DNA of 64,000 nucleotides from contig NC_135371.1 of the NCBI RefSeq assembly GCF_049243985.1, forward strand, positions 4,179,501-4,243,500, written 5' to 3'. The position numbers and the translations under genes are program-made. Shown piece by piece: positions 31,434-43,789 of the stretch. Positions within the stretch are counted from its first letter, which is position 1; each line of letters opens with the position of its first letter. The notes below the pieces were generated by a model. That model was not told the DNA's origin and made no database searches. It was given only the letters and a program-made list of their open reading frames with translations. Source of the DNA: Paroedura picta. Its lineage: Eukaryota; Chordata; Lepidosauria; Squamata; Gekkonidae.

Positions 31434-33880
31434 TCATAGAATCATAGAATCGTAGAATCATAGAGTTGGAAGGGGCCATACAGGCCATCTAGTCCAACCC
31501 CCTGCTCAATGCAGGATTAGCCCTAAACATCCTAAAGCATCCAAGAAAAGTGTGTATCCAACCTTTGCTTGAAGACTTCCAGTGAGGGGGAGCTCACCAC
31601 CTCCTTAGGCAGCCTATTCCACTGCTGAACTACTCTGACTGTGAAAAACTTTTTCCTGATATCTAGCCTATATCGTTGTACTTGAAGTTTAAACCCATTA
31701 CTGCGTGTCCTCTCCTCTGCAGCCAGCAGAAACAGCATCCTGCCCTCCTCCAAGTGACAACCTTTCAAATACTTAAAGAGGGCTATCATGTCCCCTCTCA
31801 ACCTCCTTTTCTCCAGGCTGAACATTCCCAAGTCCCTCAACCTATCTTCATAGGGCTTGGTCCCTTGGCCCCAGATCATCTTCGTCGCTCTCCTCTGTAA
31901 CCTTTCAATTTTATCAATGTCCTTCTTGAAGTGAGGCCTCCAGAACTGCACACAGTACTCCAGGTGTGGTCTGACCAGTGCCGTATATAATGGGACTATG
32001 ACATCTTGTGATTTTGATGTGATGCCTTTGTTGATACAGCCCAAAATGGCATTTGCCTTTTTTACCGCTGCATCACACTGCCTGCTCATGTTTAGTTTAC
32101 AATCCACAAATACCCCAAGGTCTCGTTCACACACAGTGCTACCTAGAAGCGTATCCCCCATCCAGTAGGCATGCTTTTCATTTTTCTGACCCAGATGCAG
32201 AACTTTACACTTATGTTTATTAAATTGCATCTTGTTCTCATTTGCCCATTTTTCCATTGTGTTCAGATCTCGTTGAACTCTGTCTCTATCTTCTGGAGTA
32301 TTTGCCAGTCCTCCCAATTTGGTGTCATCTGCAAACTTGATGAGTAGTCCCTCCACCCCCTCATCTAGATCATTAATAAATATGTTAAAAAGTACCGGGC
32401 CGAGCCCCGAGCCCTGAGGTACCCCGCTACTCACCTCTCTCCAGTCTGATGAAACACCATTGACAACAACTCTTTGAGTGCGGTTCTCTAACCAATTCCC
32501 TATCCACCTAACTATCTGAAAATCCAGATTGCAGTCCTTCAACTTATCCATCAGAACATCATGGGGAACCTTGTCAAAAGCTTTACTAAAATCCAAGTAA
32601 ATGACATCAACCGAATTTCCCCGATCCAGCAAACCTGTTACTTGGTCAAAAAAGGAAACTAGGTTGGTCTGGCAGGACCTGTTGGAGACAAATCCATGCT
32701 GACTTCCTTGGATCACCAAATTGTCCTCCAGATGTTTGCAGATCGCTCCCTTTAATATCTGCTCCATTATCTTCCCCACAACAGAGGTCAGACTCACTGG
32801 TCTGTAGTTTCCTGGGTCATCCTTCCTCCCTTTTTTGAAGATCGGAATAACGTTTGCTCTTTTCCAGTCCTCCGGGACATCTCCAGTCCTTAAAGAGGTT
32901 CCGAAGATGATGGACAAGGCTGTGCAAGTTCTCTGGAAAGTTCTTTGAGTACTCTCGGGTGCATTTCATCCGGACCAGGGGATTTGAACTCGTCCAGTGC
33001 AGCTAAATGCCTCTCGACAACCTCTCTATCCATGTTAACCTGCCACCCAGACACTATCCTTTGGCTACGGCCATCTCTAGATGTGCCTAAACACTTTGAC
33101 CTGTGGGAAAAAACAGATGTAAAATAGGCACTAAGCCTTTCTGCTTTCTCTGCATCTTTCGTTAGAGTTTGTCCATCCGCACCCAATCCGCACCTATTGC
33201 CTCCTTTACTTTACGTTTGCTCCTCACATAACTGAAAAATCTTTTCTTGTTACAATGGGCTTCCCTGGCCAATCTTAGCTCACTCTCAGCTTTGGCCTTT
33301 CTGATGATGGTTCTACAGTGCCTAGTAACCTGTAGGTACTCTTCTTTAGAGCTCTGTCCTTCCCTCCATTTCCTGAACATCTTCCTTTTCTTTCTTAGTT
33401 CCTCTTGAAGTTCTCTGTTCATCCAAATAGGCTTCTTAAAGCTCCTGCAGTGTTTTCGTCTTTCTGGGGTAGTCATTGATTGAGCATGCAATAGCTCTTG
33501 TTTGAGTAGCGCCCACCCTTCACATGCTCCCTTCCCTTCCAGCATTCTCGTCCATGGTATGACACTCATCATGTCTCTGAGTTTATTAAAGTTTGCCCTA
33601 CGAAAATCCAACATCCGCGTCTGGCTACAAGCTTCCTTGGCTCCCCATCTCAAAAGGAATTCTATGAGGACATGGTCATTTACCCCTTGGGTCCCCACCT
33701 CCTTCACCTCATCCACCAACTCTTGCCTGTTGGTCAGTATTAAGTCCAGTATGGCTGAACCTCTTGTGGGTTCATCTACCATTTGATAAATGAAATTGTC
33801 AGCCAGGCAGGTCAGAAAGTTGCATGACTGAGGACGCTTTGCAGAGTTTGTTTCCCAGCACACATCTGGGAAATTGAATT
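31434..33880 (-). mobile_element. CR1 LINE, 5'-truncated, with long reverse-transcriptase ORF
   Basis: The minus strand carries the end of the endonuclease region (FNFPDVCWE), a linker, and a 461-codon open frame with [40 protein letters not shown] and FADDTKLGG, followed by the 3' end with repeated ATTCTATGAT. About two frame breaks separate the three open pieces. It is the most complete LINE in the window. Its 5' end lies inside a finger module of gene 4. Confidence 0.92.
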
Positions 33881-33937
33881 CTTTAATGCCAGTGAAGACT
33901 GCTACTCCACTTGAAGGTCTTTCTACATTCTCAACAT

Positions 33938-35148
33938 TCAGAAGGTTTCTCCCATGTGGGTTCTTTGATGCTTTTGAAGAGTACCATTTCGACTGAATTT
34001 CTTTCCACACTGTGAGCATTCAAAAGGTTTCTCCCCTCTGTGGATGCTTTGATGCCTATGAAGATCACCACTGTGACTGAATTTCTTTTTACATTCAAAG
34101 CATTCAAAAGGTTTCTCCCCTGTGTGGGTTCTTTGATGAGTGTGAAGATTGCTACTCTGACTGAATTTCTTTCCACACTCTGAGCATTCAAAAGACTTCT
34201 CTCCTGTGTGAGTTCTTTGATGCTTTTGAAGAGTACAATTTCGACTGAATTTCTTTCCACACTGTGAGCATTCAAAAGGTTTCTCCCCTCTGTGGATGCT
34301 TTGATGCCTATGAAGATCACCACTGTGACTGAATTTCTTTTTACATTCAAAGCATTCAAAAGGTTTCTCCCCTGTGTGGGTTCTTTGATGAGTATGAAGA
34401 TTGCTACTCTGACTGAATTTCTTTCCACACTCTGAGCATTCAAAAGACTTCTCTCCTGTGTGAGTTCTTTGGTGCTTTTGAAGAGTACCATTTTGACTGA
34501 ATTTCTTTCCACACTCTGAGCATTCAAAAGGTTTCTCCCCTGTGTGTATTCTTTGATGTCTATAAAGATGTCTACTGTGACTGAATTCCTTTCCGCACTC
34601 TAAGCATTCAAAAGGTTTCTCCCCTGTGTGGGTTCTTTGATGAGTGTGAAGATTGCTACTCTGACTGAATTTCTTTCCACACTCTGAGCATTCAAAAGAC
34701 TTCTCTCCTGTGTGAGTTCTTTGATGCTTTTGAAGAGTACCATTTCGACTGAATTTCTTTCCACACTGTGAGCATTCAAAAGGTTTCTCCCCTCTGTGGA
34801 TGCTTTGATGCTTTTGAAGTGTACTACTCCCACTGAAGCTCTTTCCACACTCTGAGCATTCAAAAGGTTTCTCCCCTGTGTGCGTTCTTTGATGTCTATC
34901 CAGGTCTGTTTGGCCCCTGAAGAGCTTTCCACAGTCCCAGCACTTGTATGTTTTCTTCATCATGTGTATTCCTTCATGCAAGTCAGCTCCTTCAAAAATT
35001 TTATTCCTCTTCTCAACCACGTGGCTAACTTTCTTCCTCTTAGATCGACCTCGATTCCTGGCATTTCCACTTAAGTCTTCAGTCTTGGCTTCACCTGGCG
35101 ACAGATTATGCAGTTCCTCTTCCTCCTCATCCCCCTGATGATCTCCTG
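33938..35148 (-). CDS. Gene 4, C2H2 zinc-finger exon (12 fingers), truncated by CR1
   Basis: Minus-strand acceptor CCTCCAG at 35150-35149. The exon completes a phase-1 codon, encodes [19 protein letters not shown] and a basic linker, then 12 C2H2 fingers. Fingers 3-12 follow a three-finger cycle (GTLQKH, SSNLHTH, then H/S-x-LxRH), a 252-bp higher-order repeat. A 2-bp loss in the linker after finger 12 ends the frame at 33938, and the next finger breaks off at the CR1 border near 33880. With the ATG at 38913, KRAB-A and the 201-bp linker exon, the exons sum to 1599 bases, a 532-residue KRAB zinc-finger protein. No SCAN exon is found upstream. It converges with gene 3. Confidence 0.92.
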
Positions 35149-35896
35149 CTGGAGGAAAGACAGGGATCCCATTAAAACACATGCAAGGAGGTCTGATCGG
35201 CACCGGAATTTCCGATCACAACATTTCAGTGGTTTGAGATTATTATTGATGACTTCAAAAATTTTAATAGCATCATAACACTGGCTGAAAGACAGCGTGC
35301 CTCAAAGACCCCATGGTATATAGCTGGTATGATCATTTGAGTCTCTAAAAGCGTCGTATTACATCATCTACAAATTCTGGGACTGGTTTCAATAAATTGT
35401 TATTAGTAGTACTGAGCATTAATCTCAATGGACAATGATCACTTAGACAAAAAGCCAATATCTCTATTAAGTCACAGGGATTCCGAGTGCCATAATAACT
35501 TGCAACCGGAATTTTCCTTTCCAGTCTGTTCCTGGAATTCTTTCGTAATTGGATAGATACTTTGAGGTCCCCTGATTCTCCTGGAAGATCAAAGTCTTCC
35601 CTTTCAGGTTTTTCAGTCATGCGATTCTTGATATTAAATTTGCATCCATTTATTCTTGGGCAAAGGGTTTGACCCGTTTGCCCTATGTAATCATGACTGA
35701 CTTTTTCATTGTACTTGTCCCATTGGAATCAAAATTTGTTCTGCTACTTCAGATCAACACAGCTACCTACTTGAATCTCTCCTGAGGGAATTTGTTCTAG
35801 GAAAATTACATTTGTACTCCAACTGCAGTTCTTTCCAAAGGCCATTACTTAATTTTCTTTTCCTCTGGAGTGAATTCTCTGGTTAGCATTCCTTAC
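35149..35896 (-). other. Intron of gene 4
   Basis: No recognised repeat or exon; open frames are short. Confidence 0.4.
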
Positions 35897-36097
35897 CATG
35901 TATAGCTGGCCTTTCTTCTTGCACTGGGGATTCTTGAGAGCCACCTCCTTGGTAAGGCAGGGATTTATTCTTTGTATCCTCTCCCCAGCTTCCCTCCAGC
36001 TTCTGTGGTTCTTTTGCACCCCCAAAGTGTTCAGCAACTACATTCTTGGTCTTTTCTGAGAACCCCTGAAATTCGCCAGCTGCCTCCTCTGCCTCTC
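35897..36097 (-). CDS. Gene 4, 201-bp charged linker exon
   Basis: Minus-strand acceptor TTTTAAG and donor CATG|GTAAGG. Read with two starting bases it is open and ends in phase 1, fitting the finger exon. It encodes a Glu/Lys/Gln-rich linker with GGAKEPQKLEG and QEERPAIH, homologous to the gene 5 exon at 49665. It has one base more than the gene 5 exon near the acceptor, so it joins KRAB-A in frame but not the 124-bp exon at 38170. Confidence 0.75.
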
Positions 36098-36249
36098 CTT
36101 AAAAAGAGAGAGATCCAATTAGCATCCACCTAAGAAGCCAAACCATCACTCAGTCCACGTATGTGCTTTTTACCTAAAAGTGTGAAGGGATCATTCTCCT
36201 ACTCCTATTTGAATTGCCTTAAGGCACATTTGATACTTTGCTACTAAGG

Positions 36250-37470
36250 ATGAAGTGAAAGGAGTTATAAGGATATCTGGTCCTGCAACTTCATAGAGAA
36301 TGTCCTTCCGGTTGTGACCAGAGCAAAGAGGACTTGGACTTCGGCCGCCCCAAAGTCTTGGGAGGAGGTGGAGAAGCCAGGACCAGGCAAATGAGGCCCA
36401 GAGTTTAAAGGGGGTCCCATGGTGTTTGGAAGGCTTCCCAGTTGTGGGGGGGAGAGGTAATTTGTCACATTTCTATGCCGTCCCTCCCCAATATCTTGGG
36501 GCAGCTCACAACATTGGTCACATACAATAAGTAACATATCATAGTACTAAAACATTTGAAATATTAATTACATCATTAGAAATTATTAAGAACCCCAAGA
36601 AGCAGCCATCCTCTCTTTAGCCTAACTATCAGGTGTCTGGTGGTATTTCCTACATCACTTCTGTGTAGGGTGGCCAGTTTTGTTGTTGATCTTTGGGCAT
36701 CCACTGTAGGCCTAGTGGAATACCTGTGTCTTACAGGCCCTGCAATCCTTTTTTAGGTTCCACAGGGCTCTAGTTGCTTCCAGAAGAACGTTCCACCAGG
36801 CCGGAGCCAGGTCAGAAAAGGCCCTGCCTTTGACTGAGGCCAGTTTCACTTCTCTGGGGCTGGGGATTGTGAGCAGATTTTATGAGCACACGCTTCTTTG
36901 AGGGGCATAAGGGAGAAGGTGATCCTGCAGGTATGAGGGCCCCAGACAGTTCAGGTAAGTGCCAACACTTTGAAGGCCTCAGTCATCGAGGTGACCGCTG
37001 TACGAAGAAGCTGACAGGTCTCTGATCTTGTTCAGCAGGGCTGTTCTTACGTAAACCTCACTGGAATATGCCACAGCCTCTAAGCAGAATAAAGGGGCTA
37101 CAGCTGAACTCAGCCCCAGAAGCAGTTTCCGAGCTAAGCAGATTTCAGGCCTCAGAAGGCCTCCCTCCTTACCTAGCGGGCTTCAAAATCCTACCAGCCA
37201 AGAGTAACTAGGAAGTGAAGAGGAGCTCTCCCCTGGCTCGGCCTTGTCTGTTTCTTTAGGATCCGGCCCCACTCAGGATCTTTCTGAGGCCCTCTCAGCC
37301 CAAGCTTGGCCTCAAAGAGGACTCTGTCTTCAGCCTCTCCATATTCCCCGAGGGAAGAGCCAAGAGAGCCAAGACCAAGCCAAACGCCACCCAGAGTTCA
37401 AGGGTGAGCCCTTGGTGTATGGAAGGGGTGCCAGTCCTGATGGGGAGAGGGAGGGTCAAATTCATCTAGG
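36250..37470. repeat. Duplicated intronic block in gene 4, with an L2 fragment between
   Basis: Text around GAAGCCAGGACCAGG (36370) resembles that around 37360, and 37100-37200 resembles 37975-38110. An L2-like minus-strand fragment lies at about 36700-37060 (TTCCACCAGGCCGGAGCCAG). The plus-strand stretch 37258-37410 is open but I see no domain in it. Confidence 0.45.
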
Positions 37471-37559
37471 TGACCTCCACAGAAGAAGCTGACAAGTGTT
37501 TGACCTCGTCCAGCAGGTTAGTTTCTTTCTTCCTCTCGTCCTCTCTCTCAAGACATATT

Positions 37560-37910
37560 TTTATACCACTGTTCCAAAAAATTTCAGGACCTTTTACATC
37601 CTGGTAAAACAACAATATCTGAATAAAACATTATCGTAAATCAACACTAAAAATAAATATCAATAAATAGACACAGCTGGGTTTCATCAGGGTATTGGTG
37701 ATGCCCTAAATGAAAACTTTGGATAAGGTGGGCAATGGGGTGGACATAGATGTTGAATAATATCAGGGAGAGAATTGCTCCCAGAGGGACCCCACAGGGA
37801 CGCATACCCTGCGAGGTACTCTCCCCTACTGCCAGCCTCTGTCCCCGAACATGGAACAAGCCATTTCAAGACTATGCCCTGTGTCCCCATGTGGGTTAGG
37901 CACTGTGCAA
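37560..37910 (-). mobile_element. L2-type LINE fragment
   Basis: The minus strand encodes PLGAILSLILFNIYVHPIAH and a degraded catalytic motif YPDETQL. Confidence 0.65.
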
Positions 37911-38169
37911 GCAGCCCGTGATCCTAAGTAAGGGGGATCCCTTCTTTCTATGGAATAGGCAGTATAGAATGATGCCACAACCTCTAAAGGGGTTAAAAGA
38001 GCCCCAGACAGAATTTCTGAGCCTCCCAGATTTCAGCCCTCAGAAGGCCTGTCTCCCTCCTTACCCAGTGGGCTTCATGATTCTACCATACCAAGAGTTC
38101 CTAGGAAGTAAAGAGGAAACGCCCACAGCCCTTCCTTGCTTGTTCCCGGGACAGAACCATGAAGGATAC

Positions 38170-38293
38170 CTACTCTCAGCTGAGTCACGTGGGAAGGAAA
38201 TACTCTCTCCTCTTGAGAAACTCTCCAGCCCTCCTGGGCACAGACGGCCTCTGTCTGGCTCCATTATACGGTCTCTCACATTTCTGGCTTCTT
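38170..38293 (-). CDS. Gene 4, linker exon after KRAB-A (possibly skipped)
   Basis: Minus-strand CTGCAG acceptor with an AAGAAG that offers a second acceptor three bases on; donor GTAG|GTATCC. It encodes EARNVRDRIMEPDRGRL, then a Gly/Ser-rich stretch ending DSAESR, phase 1 in and 2 out. It corresponds to 48800-48926, 60375-60501 and 63704-63830, but is 6 bases shorter. Phase 2 does not match the next exon, so a full-length gene 4 protein probably omits it. Confidence 0.65.
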
Positions 38294-38422
38294 CTGCAGA
38301 GAAAAAGGTTATTAGATTGGGAAGGAAAGAAATTGAAAGAAATTGAAGTTATCCCTCTGCTGGACAGGAGGCCGGGGTAGCCCCACCCAGCCATTCTGAA
38401 CCCTGATTTCGCTGCCATGTCA

Positions 38423-38941
<519 letters not shown>

Positions 38942-39213
38942 TTATCTGAATTATCTGAAGATTATCTGAGAACTCCAGAGCTCAGAAACCGGACAGCGTC
39001 CCTTCTGGATCAGACTGAAGGCCTTGCCCTATATTTCTCCTACTGGCTCCCCTGCCCTCCCCCCCCCAGGGTTGTTGGGAGGAAAGGGATGTGTGTGGAA
39101 ATGATGCCACTGTAACCTGCCACCCCCTTAAACCAGCTGCAAAAGCACACTGAAAGTGTGCAGAATGGGCCCAGGGGAGGGTAGACAGGCAGCTGGGAGG
39201 AATGGGGGAGGGA

Positions 39214-39291
39214 GATTCATTCATTCATTCAAAATATGAATGAATGAATGAATGAATGAATGAATGAATGAATGAATGAATGAATGAATGT
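39214..39291. repeat. GAAT/ATTC tetranucleotide microsatellite
   Basis: A short ATTC run (about 39216-39229) followed by about 14 GAAT units in inverted order, able to form a small stem. Confidence 0.92.
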
Positions 39292-39309
39292 GCATTCCAT
39301 ATCCTTAAG

Positions 39310-39560
39310 GTGTATTGGACCCCTGAAGAAGGCTCTAAACGCACCGGGTTTCAGTTGGTTCATAGGACAGAGTCATCCTGCAAATGCCTGCAAATGATAC
39401 AGTCTGATAGACAAATTATATTTGCACACTGTATAATAAATATTTAATTTGTTGTTTTATTTAATTTGTTGTAGTTTGACTCGCTGGACATTATTGGGTC
39501 ACCGTGTTGGTCTGAGGGATCTTTCCTTTCGGGCAGAGCCTTTTGTGGATGTGCACCCCT
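39310..39560. repeat. Unclassified interspersed repeat
   Basis: Contains CCTGAAGAAGGCTCTAAACG and GCACACTGTATAATAAATA; resembles the split copy at 6500-7110. Confidence 0.4.
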
Positions 39561-40229
39561 CCTGGGAGTATCAGTGTAATAATTAATTGGCTACATCTTC
39601 TTGTTACCGACCTGAGCCAGCTAGGAAGGGTGGGCTATAATAATTATAGAATCAGAGGCAAAGTCCAGTGCAGCCGGGAATGCACCAGGGGCCTGGATGC
39701 ACATCTCGATTGTGGTATTTGTGGGTGCTGTCCACATGGCAAAAGCATAAATCCTGGGTTTGAAGTCCTTCCCCCACGTCCCCCTTGATCTTAAGATCCA
39801 GCGTGGTGTCAATAGTTAAAGAGTGGGGGACTCTAATCTCAAGAGCTGATTTCATTCCACCTCCATGTGCAGCCAGCTGGGGAGCCAAGAAAAAGAATTG
39901 ATAAATGGCTGTGCAATAAAGTCTGTTTTGAACAAACAGATTTTTACCACACAGCAAATTATCATTCTTTTTATTGGGATCTACTTTGTGGGATCAGCAG
40001 GTTTTTGTTTTTGAACCTCCGGGGGAGGCCTGGAGATCTTCAGGAATTACAACTGATCTCCAGGAAGCAATCCCCCTGGAGGAAGTTGGAGGGGGAGGCG
40101 ACCAGGGCCGGGACAGCCTGCCTGATTGGCAGTTCGACTTACGGTCAGCCAATCAGGTGGCCAATGTCTCGGCAGCGTAAATTTGGGCTTCATTCTAGTG
40201 GAAAGAGATTGTTGTTAAATCTGCTGTGA

Positions 40230-40523
40230 ACCACCATGTAAAAGGTAAAGGTATCTCCTGTGCAAGGACCAGGTCATGTCTGACCCTTGGGGTGACGCCC
40301 TCCAGCGTTTTCATGGCAGACTCAATACGGGGTGGTTTGCCAGTGACTTCCCCAGTCATCACCGTTTACCCCCCAGCAAGCTGGGTACTCATTTTACCGA
40401 CCTCGGAAGGATGGAAGGCTGAGTCAACCTTGAGCCGGCTGCTGGGATTGAACTCCCAGCCTCATGGGCAGAGCTTTCAGACTGCATGTCTGCTGCCTTA
40501 CCACTCTGCGCCACAAGAGGCTC
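40230..40523 (-). mobile_element. Sauria SINE
   Basis: Full-length minus-strand copy with both the repeated AAAGGT tail and the GCGCCACAAGAGGCTC head. Confidence 0.88.
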
Positions 40524-40727
40524 ATGTACCACCTTGAGCCTATCCTTAAAGGGTGGGCTATAAGAATATTAGTATTATCATTATTATGAACGCAAAGCAA
40601 AACTTGTACTTCAGCACAAGGGCCCTGATGTTCTTGGGACATTTATTGGGTTTTGCTCATGAATTATTATGTGGGGATCCATAAGGGCATGATACAATAT
40701 CTGTTGTGTGAGTTTTATATATGTGTG

Positions 40728-40870
40728 AGAGCCAGTTTGGTGTAATGGTTAGGAGTGCGGACTTCTAATCTGGCATGCCAGGTTCGATTCTGTGCTCCCC
40801 CACATGCAGCCAGCTGGGTGACCTTGGGCTCGCCATGGTACTGATAAAACTGTTCTGATACCACACCAGT
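40728..40870 (+). mobile_element. tRNA-derived SINE, 5' part
   Basis: GAGCCAGTTTGGTGTAATGG head with B-box GGTTCGATTC; the tail is lost. Confidence 0.7.
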
Positions 40871-42265
40871 TTGCGGTGAGCATTTAGTTAAACCTTTTAG
40901 AAACCATGTCGGACAAAGGGTTGCCACACTATTTCAGAGAAACAGTAAAAAACAAAAACATGTAGCCTATTGAACTCTTGCTCCTAAGAAATATTCTTGT
41001 GTACCCCTACTTGCAATTTTTAGCTATTTCTAGCATAGCAGATTGGAGGATAAAGGAGGAGGGGGGTGGCAAAGAATAATCTTTTATTATTTCCACAAGC
41101 AAAATGGATTTCTATGCATGCACATCACTGCCTTCGCCTGTCCCAGGGATCCCCCCTTTGGCCAAGGGTTCCCTCCCTTCTGCTCCTGTTATGCAAGACC
41201 ACAAGGGGGTCTAGGCCACAGGGCCCCCACCCCACTTACCAAAACTGAAAGCGAAGAGTCACACACCGAGTTCTCTTTTATTATATTCAAGGCATTTAAT
41301 ATGGGAACATGTCAAGAAAGCCAGCTCAAAGTTTGTACAGACAACTTCCCACCACCCGCACCTCTCACCCCTCTTCACATTGTCTGAGAGGTAGAAGTTT
41401 ACACTCTGCGCGTACACCTAAAAGGGTTAATGACTTCATGAAGAAAATAAATAGCACAAGTTTAGCACAATTAAGAAAATCTGTATGTGAGCATTTAAGA
41501 ACCATCCTGTCCAGTCCTGCTGACATTTAAACTGTCTCGGAGACAAGATTAAGTTGAATTGTTGACCGCCCGAAAATACACATGAACTTTTAAAACTTCT
41601 GCTTTTAAGGAACATTTCTCTGTGTTGCCCTGCTTGCCGTTTTTGAGTTTATTTCTAGCATGTTGAAGTATAGAGAAAATCTAGCATCTAACTTTTCCCT
41701 ATGTTTTAATAACCATTAAGCAATACTGCATGACTATCAATTCGATGGTCTGTTTCCAGGCAAGCAAGCCAGCTTTCCTTAACTACTGGTGTTACAGAGC
41801 TCTCCCCCTCCCCGGGGGTGAAATGAGACCAGTCCCTAAGGTCACCCAGCTGGCTGCATGTGGAGGAGCGGGGAATTAAACCAGATTAGCAGCTGATGGT
41901 ACTGCACCAAGCTGACGCCCAGGGTTCGCTTTTCAGAAGCCTGCAATATTATTATTTTTAAATTATTATTATTAGATTTATATCCCGCCACTCCCTTGTG
42001 GCTCGTTTCTGAGGTTTGGAAACCCACAAGGGCCACGTAAGGTATTTCAAAGATCCCAGGACGTTCCTCTGAGTCCTCTTCCTGTTGTCATTAAAAATTA
42101 GAACTCGGACTAAGTCAGATATTGGAAAATGAAGACTATGCGAACCATCTACTTTACATTCAATTGCATCCAGTTCTCATAAAAGTGTTTGGCTGGTGGG
42201 TTTGGCCCTGGTGCTGGTACTGGTCTTGTTGCCTTTTCTTATATCTACAGGCAAAATGGCCTATC
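40871..42265. other. Long stretch without a recognised gene
   Basis: AT-rich. A degraded minus-strand SINE is at about 41800-41960, and text related to 30600-30700 in reverse at about 42000-42170. No domain-bearing frame seen. Confidence 0.35.
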
Positions 42266-42269
42266 ATTC

Positions 42270-42710
42270 ATGCCATTTATATAGAAGAAGAAGAAGCTTT
42301 GGTTCTTAGATGCTGCTTTTCCCTACCTGAAGGAATCTCAAAGTGGCTTCCAATCGCTTTCCCTTCCTCTCCCCACAACAGACACCCTGTGGGGTGGGTG
42401 AGGCTGAGAGAGCCCTGAGATTACTGAAGAAGAAGAATTCGTCCTTATATGCCACTTTCCTCCAGTTGAATGAGTGTCAAAGTGGCTTACAGTCGCCTTC
42501 CCTTTCCTCTCCCCACAATAGACACCCTGTGAGGTGGGTGAGGCTGAGAGAGCCCAGATATTCCTGCTGGGTCAGAATTGCACTATCAGTGCTGTGACTA
42601 GCCCAAGGTCACCCGGCTGGTTGCATGTGGGGGAGCGCAGAATCGAACCCACCTCGCCAGATTAGAAGTCCGCACTCCTAACCACTGCACCAAACTGGCT
42701 CTCACATAGC
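42270..42710 (-). mobile_element. Two adjacent tRNA-derived SINEs, minus strand
   Basis: A 3' part at about 42270-42420 followed by a full copy at about 42424-42710, whose head (complement of CTGGTTCGATTC-type text) is at the right. Confidence 0.75.
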
Positions 42711-42889
42711 GCCCCCCCCCGCTTCTTTCCACCCCCCCAATCCTGATCCCCCCTTTCTGCCTCCCTAAAGGCCCCGCAAAGGCTGCGAACAAATTCAAAC
42801 GCGGATCGGAAGCCTTTCCAAGCCACCCCTCCCCGCCCCAATGCAAGACGACAAGAGCAGCCCAGCGGGGTAGGATGGCGACCCCTATT

Positions 42890-43130
42890 CGCCCCCATAC
42901 CTTACTTGCGAGTAGACCCTCCCGGGGTCCGGCTCCAAAGCGCTCCCCTCCCCCTCCCGCCACTCAGGAAATCAGCCCCCCCCCCAGTGCCTCTCGAGCC
43001 GCCGTCTCTGTCCCTTTAACTCTCTCGGCGCTGCAGGGGAGGGAAGCGGGCTCCTCTCTGCTCCAGGAGCCGCACCGGACGGACTTCAGCCCGACTGGCA
43101 GTGACTCTCCGGGGACTTTTGAATCCCTTG
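42890..43130 (-). promoter_or_regulatory. GC-rich promoter and noncoding first exon of gene 4
   Basis: Read on the minus strand: GCGCCGAGAGAGTTAAAGGG, then GGACCCCGGGAGGGTCTAC, then the donor TCGCAA|GTAAGG at 42906. It is an inverted relative of the plus-strand promoters and lies about 0.9 kb from the gene 5 promoter, head to head. Confidence 0.55.
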
Positions 43131-43339
43131 GTGGGTTGCCAACCTCCGGGTGTTGGAGGCTCGTGGGAAGCAGATCCCCTTAGATCCTGCCTTCCTCCCT
43201 TTCGTGATCCGGCCTTCGCCTCTCCCGGGGATCCCCTCCCCCCGGCCGAGGGTTTCTTTCCAGCGGCTACTCTCCATTTCCCGCCTTTCTGCCCCCCTTT
43301 CCCCCCCCGCAAGGGTCACGATTACGCAGCTCTCTTTTG

Positions 43340-43530
43340 TTTCCTGGTAGCCTGCGGGTGGGGCCTGGGGATCTGCCGCGATTAGCGCTCCTCTCCAGGA
43401 AAAGGCTGCTCACGAGGCGGGGACTAGGGATGCCAGCCTCCAGGTGGGGCCTGGGGATCTCCCGGAATCAGGGCGACAGAGCTCTGTTCCCCAGCAGAAA
43501 AGGGCTGCTTGGAAGGGGGCCCCTCCCCCA
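43340..43530. repeat. Unclassified repeat, two adjacent copies, between two promoters
   Basis: GGGGCCTGGGGATCT occurs at 43358 and 43446 with similar following text; related to 25553-25780. Confidence 0.5.
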
Positions 43531-43789
43531 AAGTCTCCAGGTATGTCCCGACCCAGAGCTGGCACCCCCCTCCTGAAGCTCCCTCTCCTGGGTGGGGGAG
43601 AGGCCCTTCTGCAGTGCCTCCCCGGTTCCCCGGAGTGGGGGCTGCAGAGCGACCGGCCTTCTTCCTCCTGGGGGTCTCTGCCCGGTTTGGGACCCGGGGG
43701 CAGAGCTCTTCCTTCCCCCCCACCTCCAGGTTTCCCTCCCGGCCAGATCATTCTTCTCCGGAGCCCGGAGGAGCCGAAGAGGCGAGGAG

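Noticed and set aside
31532-32917. 461-codon reverse-transcriptase ORF as a cellular gene
   Set aside because: Motifs and 3' terminal repeats identify it as CR1.
37244-37492. Plus-strand 82-codon ORF with acceptor-like and donor-like borders inside gene 4
   Set aside because: It overlaps a duplicated intronic block, has no domain and no conserved partner in gene 5.
40920-41720. Two loosely similar AT-rich stretches as possible long terminal repeats
   Set aside because: Similarity is weak, no terminal TG/CA or internal viral genes are seen.
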